DNA from: Megamerina dolium
Taxonomy: Eukaryota; Arthropoda; Insecta; Diptera; Megamerinidae
Reading direction: 5' to 3'
NCBI GenBank assembly: GCA_963854835.1
Contig: OY978525.1
Coordinates: forward strand, 47,265,196-47,329,195
DNA: 64,000 nucleotides
Position numbers and translations under genes: made by a program. Of the stretch, positions 1-12,087 are shown piece after piece. The notes beneath the pieces are model-generated. The model was given only the letters and a program-made list of their open reading frames with translations, searched no databases and was not told where the DNA came from. Each line of letters starts with the position of its first letter. The stretch's first letter is position 1.

Positions 1-2005
1 CGGATACAAGTACTTATTACTTTCCTCAGAGTCTGATTATTTTTATTTTCGGGAAAAATTAAATAAAAATGAAAATTGGAAGTTTTGCTATTTTTATAGT
101 GAATGTTTATAAATAAATTGAATATACAAAATTTGAACATCAAAAAATTAAATAAAAGTGAATTATTGAACATGAGACGATATATCAAAATCGTAATTGC
201 AAGACAAATCTAAGAAACATATATGAACACGAAAAATAAAATATTTTGTTGTGTGTTATGTGACTTCCTTCAGTTTGGTGTCTTTGCCAGCTTTTCCATA
301 CGAATTCATTACAATTGGATTTTAGTATTTCTGCTGAAATAAGTATGTGAAGGCGATCTACCTGCTACAGGTATATTTGCTTCATTCGCACTCTATAATA
401 TTGGTCGTACTCACGATGACAAAAGGTATGAAATGAAAACAAACCAAATAACGAGTAGATTCATTTAGATTATTTTCTAAAACGGAAACCTCAACAATAA
501 GAAAAGAATTAATGAAAGTTATATTAAAATACTTATTTATTTTATTAAAATTTTTCATAAAAACATCGGTTAATAAAAACAAAGAAATCACATAAAATAA
601 ATAGCAAAATCTGCATATAATATGCCCACGCTATTATCCACGCTGCCATACAAAATTCAATTGAGTTAGCTATATTAAATTGCTCTCTTTAATATCTATG
701 CGCACTGCAACTCTGTAAAGGTCTTAATATTATAATCAGCGAAGAACTCCCAAAATCAAAGTAGGACTCTCTATTCTTCTATTTGATTTTATCAAACCAT
801 CGCCAGCAAAACATAATCAATACTAGCTTCGTACGCGTACTTTACTAGTAAAATTTCTCTATCAACACAAATCAAGAGCGTAAGAAAATTCTTTTTTAAA
901 AAGGAGAAAAAAGTAAAAAAGTACGCGAACGGAAATTTTGTATAATATTTACTAATAATTTCCAAACTCCTTCAGTTCTGTCAGTAAGAACAGCTATTTT
1001 TTCTATGTTACAAACTCTTACTAGTAGAAATATTACTAGTAAAAATTTGCAAGAATTATCACAGAGAGGAAATAATTTGCTCTCTTAATTTACCCTCTTT
1101 TACTGGTTTGTGACGTCCAGTAAGAAATAGTAAAATTTGTAATAATTTGTAAAAACTATTACGTACGCGAACGGACCTACTAACTGCATTCTTTTGCAAG
1201 CGTGTTGCAAAAGAGCTTTCCGACACGCTTATAATTTCCATTTAGTTACGTAACATTTCTGGTGTCAGCAGCAAAATATACGGTTTATTTCGAAATGTGT
1301 AAACGAAATAAAAACAAAAATAAGCAGTTTTGTGGAATCATTGTTAAATAAATAAATTTATTTTAAAAGAATTTGACATGCAATTTCTTCATTTTGCTTC
1401 GTTTGGTTTATGTTTACAATAATATTACGTTTAAGCTGTGTGCTGTAGAAAACAAATTGCACTTGAACAAAATATTATTTGTATTTTCGTTTACTTTACT
1501 TTACTTTACTAAGGAAACTCGCTGTTGAAAATAACTAAGGTTGAAACTGTACTGGTTTAGACTGTATTATGACATTTGACGAAAAGAAATATATGGGCAT
1601 ATGTTTATTTCGTTAGAACATTTTAAATTGAAATGAATGGAATTAAAATTGGATTAAAAAAAACATTTGTTTAATTACAATATAATTTTACTAATATAAT
1701 GTGTTGTGTTGATTGTACTGAATTCAGTAATGGAGGCAAATACAATACAATAAACTGCATAGGCCAGTAAAACATTCGAAATTTTCTTATTTCTCATTTT
1801 GATTTTTTTTTTATGAATTTTTTCACCGTAATTGTCAAAAATGATTTTTGCTCTGCTATCATGTGATGTTGCCAAAACACGATAGAAGTTAAAGTGGCAA
1901 GTACATTAAAGAGTGATTGTAAGTAAAAGTAATGATGAAATAAATTGTTGTTGGGCAAGAAAACTTTTTTAGTGAATTACGTACGGAACTCCAAGAAAGT
2001 TCGTC
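1..2005. other. AT-rich region without a recognisable gene
   Basis: Only short, low-complexity reading frames occur here and none resembles a known family. The motif GTACGCG recurs at 831, 921 and 1163. The last two copies share the longer unit GTACGCGAACGGA (921-933 and 1163-1175), and the stretch between is dotted with ACTAGTAA-like words, so this may be a decayed short DNA transposon. A short TTTAC run lies at about 1492-1510. The last 150 bases may be the leader or LTR edge of the gypsy remnant that follows, but no second LTR was found. Confidence 0.5.
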
Positions 2006-3470
2006 TTGCCATTAACAGGTCATCGAAGGTCCAAAAAGAATCGATATCAGATTTCATCAAAATTCGGAGCTACTAATGATAAAGTCACAGAGCTGAAAGA
2101 ATATGTAGATAAACCAGATGATTTGAGAGAAAAGCTTGAGAAATTAGAGCACATACTCAATATGCTAAAAATAAACGGACCACTTACATCAGTGATTAGA
2201 GAATCAAGTGATGGAACCACGCCATTTAATATCTTCAAGCTTCGAAAATCAAGCCTCAGAAGTGTTGCAGATGGTTCCAGAGAAATATCGTGGCAGCTAC
2301 CAATCAGTGATGGAGATACTCCAGCGCAAATATGGAAACGAATATAAGAGCCAATTGCATCGAGTGCAATCGAATTAATAAGAGCCTTCGCTTATGTCAT
2401 CTAGCGTTCTCCGAAAATTGGGAAGAATTCATCGAGAAATTAAAAAAGAGCCATTCATAGATGGTATACGTGATGGAGAGATTAAGCGTGCCCTAGTTAT
2501 GTCACCAAGGAATACATATGCCGAAATAGTCAGTAGTATTTGCACGTATGAAGCCGCCATTTTGATGTGTCGACCGATGCCATTAGTACGTCAACTAGAA
2601 GCAAACATCAGATCTGGTTAAAGCAGTGTGTCAGGTAGTCAAGTCATTAGTGCAATCTGAAGCAAGAACAGGCAGACGCTAAAAATTGACTTTAAATTTG
2701 TAAGTGCTTCATTTGCGACAAACCAAGATACATGGCGCGTGAATTCCGTGTGCAACGAAAAAGATCAAGATCAAATTCTTCAGGAAGACTAAAAAAGGAG
2801 AATAAGGTGGTGGATCGCTTCACTAAAACAAATCAATCGTTAAACTAAACCGAGTCAGTTCAGCCGGTCGCATTAAAAAGCAATGCCTGAGAAGTCTTGC
2901 AGATGGTTCCAGAGAAGGATCGTGGCACACCAGCGCAAATATGGGAATTAATATAAGAGTAAATTGCATCGAGTGGAATTAATATCGCGTGTGCAACGTA
3001 ATAATGAGGGCCTTCGGGATTTCGCTTCCAATATTGGGCGCTTATCATCAGCGTTCTCTGGTAATTCGGTAATTCATCGAGAAAATAAAAGTAGACGAAT
3101 TCATAGTCGGTATACGCGATGGAGAGACTAAGCGTGCCCTGCTCTCAAGGAAGACATATGCCGAAACAGTGAGTAGTGCTTTGACGTATGAAGCCGCCAG
3201 TTTGATGTGTCGACCAATGCCTACGAGTACGCCAACTAGAAGCAGAACCATCAGATATGGTTGAAGCAGTGCGTCATGCAGTCAAATTAGTAGTGCAGCC
3301 CGAAGGAAGAATAAGGAGTCAGCGAAAAAAACGAGTTTATTGGTAAATGCTTCATATACGTCAAAAGAGGTCATATGGCGCGTAATAGGTGCTTACGACG
3401 CAAACAATAAAGATCGTATTCTCCAGGATAACGAAAGGAAGATCATGATGGAAGTCATCGTAGTAACGCT
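2006..3470 (+). pseudogene. gag: Ty3/gypsy gag remnant
   Basis: Gag would form the retrotransposon particle and bind RNA through a zinc knuckle. The first part (2006-2345) encodes a lysine/glutamate-rich, probably coiled-coil segment with no ATG at its left edge. The next part (2394-2620) contains the capsid-like stretch FIDGIRDGEIKRAL followed by an AEIVSSICTYEAA-like motif. Near 2700 and again near 3345 there are decayed knuckles (CKCFICDKPRYMAR and KCFIYVKRGHMAR). Frames are broken by stops and indels. It lies upstream of, and on the same strand as, the gypsy integrase at 5.4-6.35 kb, so both probably come from one element split by the Jockey between them. Family placement is good; clade is not determined. 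Confidence 0.6.
2251..3450 (+). repeat. Tandem duplication inside gypsy gag
   Basis: About 560 bases (2251-2815) are repeated with substitutions and small indels at 2882-3450. Both units start at the 'agatggttccagagaa' word, run through the 'gatggagag(a)ttaagcgtgcc' capsid segment and end past the zinc-knuckle region. About 65 unrelated bases separate them. The copies differ markedly, so the duplication is old. Confidence 0.7.
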
Positions 3471-3774
3471 GATACTCCATCTTGTCGTACTTGCTTAATG
3501 AATAGTAAACATTGTTATCGAGTAAGAAGCTAGAATCACATTGTCAACTTACGACTTACCAGGAAACAAGCACAAGAAGATCAAAGTAACGACCCAGGTC
3601 TCGAAAAGATTGTTGAATGCAGTAAGTGGAAAAATCTCCAATGATCTTCTAGTGGTACCAAAGGTAAGAATAAACGATGTGAAGTGAAGTGAAGTGGAGG
3701 GCATTTGGCCAATACCAAAACCGTCGCGAAAATAAAGAAACGATTTTATTAGGTTGAATGCCATGATCATTATT

Positions 3775-5395
3775 CTTTTTTATCACGTTTATTGTACCAT
3801 TCTTAAAAAGCTATTTACAATTGTAAGTTCTTAAAACTAGATAGACATGCGAGGTTTGCATTCATTAATGGACCCAACTACAAAAATAAATTCAATTGGT
3901 ATATTCCAAAAAATAAAAATAAAAGTATTACAAATCTCTTAATGCTTTTCTTTTCAATCTTAAAAATGAGGTTGAAGGGAACATTAGGTTTCATACCAAA
4001 TCATTTGAATATGTTTCAATACGGTGTCGATATTTAATAGCAAATGATTTGATTTTATCTTTAACATACGGAATATTTAGTTTACGATGTAGCTGGGCGT
4101 TCGTTACGAACTATGGAGCATGGATAAACATGCGAAGTAATTAGACGTTAGAGTTAGACGCCGTACCCCAGAGTTGAATGCAGTATGTCCACAATGGTTT
4201 GATCACTGATTTGTACAAAAGAAGTATATTTTCAACTGACAAATGAGAATTTCTGCCAAAGAACCAGTCGTTATTTCGTAGTTTTAAGCCCAATGCTTTC
4301 CTCTTGGTAAATATGTGATTCTTCCATGTCAATCTTCGATCAAGATATAAACCAAGATATTTAGCTTCATTTGCTTGTGGCATTTCTAAGTTGTTGAATT
4401 TAACTGGTGGGCAAGAACCTTTCTTCAGTGTGAAATTAATTTGTACAGATTTTTTTTCATTTATTTTTATTCGCCATTTCGATACTTTATTGAGACTGTT
4501 TTGCAATTGCATTTATTGTTTGGTAATTGCATTTATATCTAAAGATAAAATAGCTGTATCATCAGCGAATGTGCTAAGTATTACATTTTCAGGAGCAGGC
4601 AGGTCTGATGTAAGGATTAAGTACAAAATTGGGACCATTACACTTCCTTGATGTACTCCAGGATGTATACTGTGAAAGGACATGCAGATTTCGTCCTTTT
4701 TGATATATAAAGGTCGGTTCGATAAGTTCGATTTTACTATGATGTATATATTTAACGGCAATAATTTTTAACTTTATATAATAAGCCCTCAGCCAAACTT
4801 TATTAAAGGCTTACGAAATATCTAGGAAAGCTGCTTTGCAGTATTCCTTTTTTTATAGCTCAAGTAGATTTCTTTAGCTAATTTGTGAATCTGTTTGATA
4901 GTGCTATATGATTTTCGAAACCCAAATTGATGATTGGGAATAATGTTCCTGAGCTCAATTTCTGACATTAAGCGGGTTCTGATCAAAACTTCGAATACTT
5001 TGGAAAGAATGGGCAGTAAGCTAATATGTCGGTAATACGTGACATCTTCTCCTGTTTTTTTAGGATTTATAACCATTTTCACTTCACAACTTTTCACTGA
5101 TTTGGGAAATAACATCTTATTAGCGAGGCATTGAACACGTACATGAGGAGGATAATGGCTTAACAAGGAAGCTCATTTAGGACTTTGGCAGTTATTATCA
5201 AATCCGGGAGCTTTTGTCAACTACAGATTTTTAATTTAAATGCAACTTTCATTTCTTGCGAATTGTTTGATAGGTAGTTCTGATTGGTGGCACTCACCTA
5301 AGTACTTTTCAACATCGCTATTAAAGTTGTCATCGCATTCAGTATTATTTGGAGTGAAAACAGAAAGAAGGTGAGAAGCAAATGTAATAGCCATT
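3775..5395 (-). mobile_element. 5'-truncated Jockey-clade non-LTR retrotransposon remnant
   Basis: The minus strand encodes reverse-transcriptase pieces. At 4822-5166 there is a finger/palm segment with YYRHISLLPILSKVFE and NHQFGFRKSYSTI. At 4513-4761 there is the palm with GVHQGSVM and STFADDTAIL (the F-A-D-D catalytic box). At 4141-4512 there is the thumb/connection with KYLGLYLDRRLTWKNH and LWTYCIQLWGTASNSNV. Near 5360 the upstream linker ITFASHLLSVFTP is readable, after which homology stops, so the copy is 5'-truncated. Its 3' side ends near 3775 beside a short T-rich run. It interrupts the gypsy element on the other strand. Several frameshifts make it inactive. Confidence 0.75.
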
Positions 5396-6549
5396 TTTGG
5401 ATGGCTTCGCGACCAAGAACGATGTGGTGTTTTTAAAATCCACGATCATGTCGCTGATTGGATTAGAAAGTGTGAACAATAGGCAATGGCCAAAGGTCCC
5501 ACTAAGAAAAGTCGAGGGAAAGTGCATCAATAGACTGTTGGTGCTTCATTTGAACGAATTGCGGTGGATATAGCTGGACCATTTCCTACAAGCTACGCAT
5601 GGAACAAGTATGTTCTGGTGGTAATAGATTAATTCAATAAATAGTCTGAAATATACACCATTCTAAATCAAGAAGCTAGTACAGTTGCCGATGTATTCGT
5701 CAACCAACGGATTACTCGTTTTGGTATACCGATGAAATTACACTCAGACCTAGGTCGTAATTTCGAATCAGTGGTATTCGAAGGGATGTGTCATATGTTG
5801 GGAATACACAAAACCAGTACAACACATTTGCGTCCACAATCTGACGGCATGTTAAAACGGTTTAACCATTCCTTGGAGCAATATATGAGAAAGGTAGTAA
5901 ATAAATACCAAAAAAGCTATGATATGCATATACAAATATTCTCATGGTATTTCGATGCGCACAACATGATCGACGGCTGCTATACCAGCAATGGTCATTT
6001 TTGGAAACGAGTTAAGTCTACTAGCGGATTAAAAATTTGGAGTCACAACATCAATAAGAAAAACCAAAGGTAACCACGCTAGGGAAAAGTGGGAACAGTT
6101 GGATGAAGTACACCAGTTCATCAGAGAGCGATCGCAAATAATAAGTGATAAGATGAAACCCAGGTGTTCTTTGAGTGCAAATTCAAAAAGATTCTACGAA
6201 GGAGAGCTTGTAATGCTTTATAATATACAACGACTGAAAGGTCTGACCCCTAAACTACATACCCATTCGGAAGGACCATATGAGATAATAACAAAAATTA
6301 ATGACGTAGTGTATCATATTCAACGTGCCTAGAATAAAAGAGTTAAAGTTTAAAGTAGTAAACTTGGATCGACTTGCGCCGTATCAGGAGGAAGCATAGA
6401 AACTTGTTCGGCACGAACACGCAGCCTATGCTCTGTAATGTCTTTAAATCTACAAATTGGAAGAGCAGTAACAACAAAAACACTTCTATTGTTATATGAT
6501 CGTGGTCGTTTATTTAAAGCTGTTGCTGCCATTCGACGAACTAACAACA

Positions 6550-6550
<1 letters not shown>
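5396..6550 (+). pseudogene. Ty3/gypsy integrase remnant with pol C-terminal tail
   Basis: Integrase would insert the cDNA copy. After a decayed zinc-binding end (KGPTKKSRGK-like near 5490) the core reads FERIAVDIAGPFP (first Asp, near 5550), then HSDLGRNFES (second Asp, near 5740), then THLRPQSDGMLKRFN near 5830. At that last site the usual catalytic Glu of the 'DGMVERFN' box is replaced by Lys, so the catalytic triad is lost. Downstream, 6099-6332 matches the GPYEI-type C-terminal domain, and tail sequence (KFKVVNLDRLAPY) runs to about 6400. Stops interrupt the core near 5628. The remaining 150 bases up to the poly-T are probably element tail. Confidence 0.75.
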
Positions 6551-6581
<31 letters not shown>

Positions 6582-6722
6582 GTTAGCTTATTTTTTTTTT
6601 TATTGAATCTTTCTTAAATACAAGAAACTAACAATAAGTATTAAAATCTTACAAACTAAATAAAACTATGTGATATCCCCTACGTTCCATCACAATTTGG
6701 TGAGTCGCGAGATGTAGCAATT

Positions 6723-9300
6723 TTACAGCATATTCAGTGTGTCTTTTCTTTTTAATCGACGATGCCCCTTGCTCAGCAACAATTGCCTAGCAAGGGGATT
6801 CGGATGATTGTGTAATTTTTGAATGTAGCTTCTGCAGGACATTGCAACTTCCTCAGAAATTGTGGATACATTTAAATCTCGATGGATGTTAACGTTCCTC
6901 ATATACCAAGGCGCGTTTACAATAATTCGCAGACACTTGTCTGATTGATTGTATTCGCTGCAATTTTTCGATATTAGAGGGAGATGCGGTGCCCCAAAAC
7001 TGAATACCATAAGTCCAGATTGGTTTCAGGATTGCTTTATATAATAGCACTTTGTATTCAAGATTCAACTTTGATCTTTTGTGTAACAGCCACCATAACT
7101 GATTCATTTTAAGCTTGATCTGAGTTTTCTTTGCCTCTATGTGATTTTTCCATGTCAGCCTTCTGTCGTGGTGAATACCCAAGTACTTTGTTGAGGAACA
7201 TTGTGGAACTGATTGGCCATTAATTTTAAGTGGGGGACATGTATCTAGCCTTAGCGTGAAGGTTACATGTACGCTCTTTGATTCATTGACTTTTATACGC
7301 CATTTTGCTAGCCAGATTTCGAGAGAATCGACATGAGTCTGCAGGAGTTTAGTAGCTTCTATGGGGTTAGAGCGAGAGCACAATATTGCCGTATCATCAG
7401 CAAAGGTCGATATGAATGTATAGTTATTGTTGGGCATATCTGAAGTGTATAAGAGATACAGTAAGGGACCCAAAACGCTTCCTTGAGGAACGCCAGCGTG
7501 AATATCCAATGGATTTGTTGTGTAATCCTTGTGATGTACGAGAAATTGTCTTTTCGTGAGGTAGCTACTAAGCAATGAGGAGACATTTGCAGGCAGTAAT
7601 AGTTTGAGTTTGTAAATAAGGCCATCGTGCCATACTTTATCGAAAGCTTGAGTGATATCAAGAAAGACAGCTGAGCAATACTTTTTTTCTTCAAAAGTGT
7701 TCCTTATCAGAGTTACAATGCGGTGGACTTGTTCTATTGTGCCGTGCTGTTTTCTAAATCCAAACTGATGTTGAGGAATCAGTTGGTTGAGATTAATAAA
7801 TGGAGTTATATTCATGACAAGTAGCTTTTCGAATACTTTAGAAAGTAGAGGCAGGAGGCTGATAGGTCTGTACGATGCAACTTTTGTAGGGTCTTTTCCT
7901 GGTTTTGCTATCATAATAATTTTTGATGTTTTCCAGCATTTGGGATAGTGTTTAATACGAAGGATAGCATTGAAAATGTGCATCAGATGAATTACTGAAG
8001 CCGGAGGTAGCTCTTTTATCATTTTACCGGTAATTTTATCTGGACCAGGTGATTTTTTTGGGTTTAAATCTTTATAAATTGCTTTGAATATGTCCTTTTT
8101 TTTAATTTTGAGCGTTATTGAGCAAGGTTGAGAAGTTAATTTTGGTAATGAGGACTGTGAAGAGGGTGGATTGGGTGTAAACACACTTTTTAGGTGGTTT
8201 GCAAAAGCCAAACCCTTCTCACAGTTGCTTCTAGCCCAATTACCGTCACTCAAACGGATGGGGGAATCAGTGAGAATTGGCCGATTTGATTTTTTTGCTG
8301 ATTTCCACAAAGAGTAGTCTGACGCTTCACCAGGTGTTAATTTCGCTATGTGCTCTTCTAACTCTTTGTTGTTTTTATTTTTTAAGGCTTGCTTTAACTT
8401 TCGAGTGCAGTGCTGTAGCTGTATTTTCAGATTCGGTGATCTGAATTCTTGCCATTGTCTTCGGAGTCTTCTTTTTTGTCTTACTAGCAATTCAATATCG
8501 GCTGGTGTGTATGGGCTATAGTTTGATTGCTTGCATACCTTTGTGCAGGTGGCTGAGCTGAGAGCTAATGAGAGCAGCTGGTTGAATTTTTCGAGTGCTG
8601 AGTCTACATCGTGTCCATTTCTTAATACAGTACTCAGAGGAAGATGGGAATTTATATATTTCTTGAATTTTAACCAGTCTATTTTCTTTCTAACGCAATT
8701 GCTTTGGGGGCTTGGTGATTTTATAGATATTACCGTGGGTGAGTGGTCAGATGATAGATCATAATTACACTCTGTGGAGATATTTTCCATCTGCAAACCT
8801 TTGGCGACTGCAAAGTCTATGAGATCGGGTATTTTCCTCTTGTCCGTCGGCCAATATGTCGGTTGACCATTTGAAATAACATCGTAGCCGTGGTTAGTGA
8901 TGATTGAACATAGTCTTTTGCCTTTTGGAGTTATTAATCGGGAGCCCCAGTGAGTGTGTTTGGCGTTGAAATCGCCAGCAACCAAGAATTTGCTACCAAG
9001 AGTTGAGAAAAATTCTTTATATTGCTGTTCGGTAATACTGTATCTTGGGGGACAGTATATCGCAGATATTACTAGCTTAGAGATGTATTCTTCCAGACAT
9101 ATAGATGTTGCTTGCAAGTAGACGCTACTAAAATCTTCAAGAACATGATGTTTTATTCTGCTTTTTATCAATATGGCAGTTCCTCCGCGTGCCTTACCAT
9201 GCGGATGATTTGTGGTGTACAGTTTGTAATATGGTATTTGGTAGCAATTTTTGTCAGTGAAATGGGTCTCAGATATCATCATTATGTCGATTGATTTTTC
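6723..9300 (-). pseudogene. Jockey ORF2: endonuclease and reverse transcriptase
   Basis: ORF2 nicks target DNA and primes cDNA synthesis on it. The long frame (6889-9282) begins inside the apurinic-type endonuclease at MMISETHFT and continues through GGTAILIKSRI, VAGDFNAKHTHWGSR and SSDHSP. The RT follows with SYRPISLLPLLSKVFE, FGFRKQHGT, AVFLDITQAFDKVWHDG, GVPQGSVLGPLLY and the catalytic STFADDTAIL, then KYLGIHHDRRLTWKNH. A frameshift near 6940 moves the last 90 codons (to 6723) into another frame. The first roughly 35 residues of the endonuclease are missing: ORF1 C-terminal sequence joins directly to the IMMISETHF segment. The catalytic motifs kept are intact. Confidence 0.85.
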
Positions 9301-9437
9301 ATCATTTCTTGCATCATTGTTTGCATTGAGTTCATGAATTGGTTCATATTCTGAATCAATGTTTGAAGCAAATGTTCAAGGGTACTTGGCTGTTGGGTGG
9401 GCAGTGAGTGTTTCTGCTCATTATTTACATTGCTTTG

Positions 9438-10866
9438 TTAGTGTGGGTTTTGTTTTAACACGCTAGCGTATGAATTGGATTGATTCTTGTTTGGGATTGC
9501 AGAGAAGAATTGTGTTGCATCAATATTTTGTCTCTTACTTGAGTTGGCTATCTGAGTTTGCTCAACTGGTTTTAGAGGTTGATTGCTAGCGGAGAAATTT
9601 AGCTTTAGAGTTGTATATACTGGGCAACCTCTATAATTTGCGGTGTGATTACCTCCACAATTGCTGCATTTTTTCATGCTAGCATCGCCTTTAGATTTTG
9701 GGCATATGTTTGATTTATGGAGATCTCCACAAATCACACAAACAGCTGGCAGGGTACAATATGTCTTAGTATGTCCATATTCTTGGCAGTTGCTGCACTG
9801 AGGAGGTCCAGTTCTCTTATGGGGTTCTTCGATTGTGATTTTGCGATGCAATAAATATCGAATTTTATATATGGGGTGTACTTCACCTTTTTTAGGGTTT
9901 TGTTTCAGGCTGAAGCTCAATACGATATAACGGTTGAGGTATATTGCTCTTGTTGAGAATGTTGAATACTGTTTTGGCTTGAAACCCTTCTTCCTGGAGG
10001 GCAAGTTTGATTTCGTTAATATCAACGTTGGGTTCGACGCCTTTGAGTACAACGATTAAGCCCTTACTACTTTTTAGCTGATATGTGTAGTAATTCTTTT
10101 TTACAGCATCAAATTCCGCTATTACTTTGCGATAATGAGTTTCGCTGTAGATTTGCACTTTTGTTTCCTCAATTTGGCCTTTGCGAATAGGAACAACATG
10201 GAAATTCTTTGGTCCTATAAGACTTGTAATTCTAGAAATCAACTTATCTGAGTTGCGTTCTCTCAAGAAAATGGGTGGGGGTTTGAAATTTTTCTTGGAG
10301 ATAATATTTTCGTCACTTTCATCACCTGAAAGCAGAGCGTATCTATTTTCCGAACTAATAGGGACAGTGTTCTGTTTTTGAATTTTTGTTGAATTCATTT
10401 GTTTTGAATTTTGCGGACTTCTCTTTCGCTTTACTACAGTAATGTAGCGATCAATACCAGTTTGAACAGCAACTGGTTCTTTATTAGTCATCGCACTAGT
10501 TGCTTTAACTACTGGGTCATGCACTTCAGTAGAAGTGCCGTTATTTGATTGCTTTGATGTTGTAGCTGTTGGTGTTACAGCAGGAGAAGCACATTGTACA
10601 CTCCACGGTATAGAGGGAGATAGTATATCACGATAGAACAAATTATTTTTTTTGTCTGTATTTATTGTTGTTGCAAAATTTGATGAATTTTTAATATGTG
10701 CAGGCAAAAGATTTGCACTATTACTTTCACTTGTGCAGTGTGTATCAACTCTTTTATTTGATAATGCACTTATCGGGGGGGTTTGCGCGGGTGATTGCAA
10801 ATTATTGTTTACACACACATTAACAGGCGATTGCCGTTGCCGGAGAGGAGAGCGCTGAACACTCAT
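9438..10866 (-). pseudogene. Jockey ORF1: gag-like RNA-binding protein
   Basis: The start is an ATG at 10866 (MSVQRSPLRQRQSP). The N-terminal 200 residues are Ser/Thr/Asn-rich. A structured domain follows (FHVVPIRKGQIEETKVQIYSE, then VLKGVEPNVDINEIK). After a frameshift between 9892 and 10052, the tail carries three zinc knuckles: CSNCQEYGHTKTYC, CVICGDLHKSNIC and CSNCGGNHTANYRGC. Such proteins coat the element RNA in Jockey. A second frameshift near 9450 separates the tail from the expected C-terminal helix (MNQFMNSMQTMMQEMMKNQS), still readable at 9300-9400. Confidence 0.8.
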
Positions 10867-10910
10867 ACTATAAACAAAATGTTTGCAAATTATATTATTA
10901 TTTTATTTGT

Positions 10911-11293
10911 TTTTTTTTTTTTTTTTTTTTCTAAAAATCAAAATAAAGACGTCCACTCTTATTGGTGACTTTCGCGAAACTTTATTTACCTGCACAAAAG
11001 CCTAACAAAGAGAAACCATGATTTACTTAATTATTCCAATAAATAAGAAGGGATAATCGATTAGCCACTGTTTTCTCTTTTCTCTCATATTGTAAATGAT
11101 ACAACTAGCATAGATAGTATTCCTGGCAATAAGACGTAGACTTATTGGTTTTTGGGCTTCTGTTATCTTTATTTGAATCACTGTGTGAATCAGTTTGATT
11201 ATTCATTATATACATTATGTTTGAAATTTTAATTTTAATTTTAAGTTATATAACATATTTTCTATTTCAAGCTTAGTCTTCATATCTATCACT
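10911..11293. other. Unassigned spacer with a T run
   Basis: It starts with about 20 T (10911-10930), which could be the poly(A) tail of another minus-strand retroposon. The rest is AT-rich with no usable frame. I see no family match. Confidence 0.4.
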
Positions 11294-11355
11294 TTGCTCT
11301 TCTATACCTCTCGTATTCTCTCTTCTCTATTTCTTCTTCTTATTATTTTAATGTT

Positions 11356-11830
11356 ATGGTGCCGTGTTGTTTGTTTTTGCATCCGCTTGCCGATCTTACA
11401 AATCATAACGATCGCTCTGGAATGTCTGGTGGTGTTGACGAGAACACAAGAACTCTGGTTCACATACTCTGTAATCATTCTGACCAACTTTATTCCATTA
11501 ACGGATACAAACTTTTTAGGAATAATAGGTGCTCGAAGAGAAGTGGTGGTGTTGCGGTCTATTGTAAATGTGATCTTGATGTCAAGGTCGTAAGCCAAAG
11601 CAATAGCTATATGATTGAATTTATTGATGTTGAAATATTTGACAGTTGTACCGTGAGGAATATAAACCTCATCGCGTATTCAGTCTTGATCCGTTTTTCC
11701 GTGATATTTGTGAAAGACTGATTGACTATGACAATCTTGTTATATGCGGATATTTTAACATTAACTTATTGCCAGTAGTTTCTTAAACGATATCTCTACT
11801 AACGCCGGCACTGTCGTCAACTCTCTCTTC
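11356..11830 (+). pseudogene. Non-LTR retrotransposon endonuclease fragment
   Basis: The frame at 11356-11721 contains GYKLFRNNRCSKRSGGVAVY, the segment before the active site of apurinic-type endonucleases in I/LOA/R1-like elements. After a frameshift, DNLVICGYFNINLL near 11735 matches the family 'GDFN' box, with the Asp replaced by Tyr. No RT follows before the SINE, so this is an internal scrap. The clade cannot be fixed from so little. Confidence 0.6.
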
Positions 11831-12087
11831 CTCCGCCCGTTACTCTAATACAACTGAACCAAGTTTACTTCTAGTGCCATTTTCATAAACGCTAAAATTA
11901 AAGTAAAAGTACTTGTATAAGTAGAAGAGCCTTATATTATTTCCTAACAAAGTATTCAAAATTTTTTGCAATCGAAGTTGGTGCATAAGAAATTTGAAAC
12001 CACAGAAGCATTGTACGAAAGGCCTATATAATTTAAAAAATAAATAATAAATGCAACTAAAGCAAAAAAATAAATATGTGGCACTTC

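Larger units (their letters stand above)
6551..10910 (-). mobile_element. Jockey-clade non-LTR retrotransposon, nearly full length
   Basis: A run of about 30 T at 6551-6581 is the poly(A) tail of a minus-strand retrotransposon. Upstream on that strand are ORF2 (endonuclease plus RT) and ORF1 (zinc-knuckle gag-like), in the order expected for Jockey. The 5' boundary lies just beyond the ORF1 start, near 10.9 kb, where another T run occurs. I could not find a convincing target-site duplication. It sits at the end of the gypsy remnant, so it probably inserted into that element. ORF1 and ORF2 both carry indels, so the copy is dead or sequencing errors are present. Confidence 0.85.

Noticed and set aside
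382..591. 69-codon minus-strand frame near the left edge
   Set aside because: Low-complexity, AT-driven and without family resemblance; treated as chance.
7359..7694. 111-codon minus-strand frame within the Jockey at 6.55-10.9 kb
   Set aside because: It is an alternative-frame shadow of the RT catalytic region.
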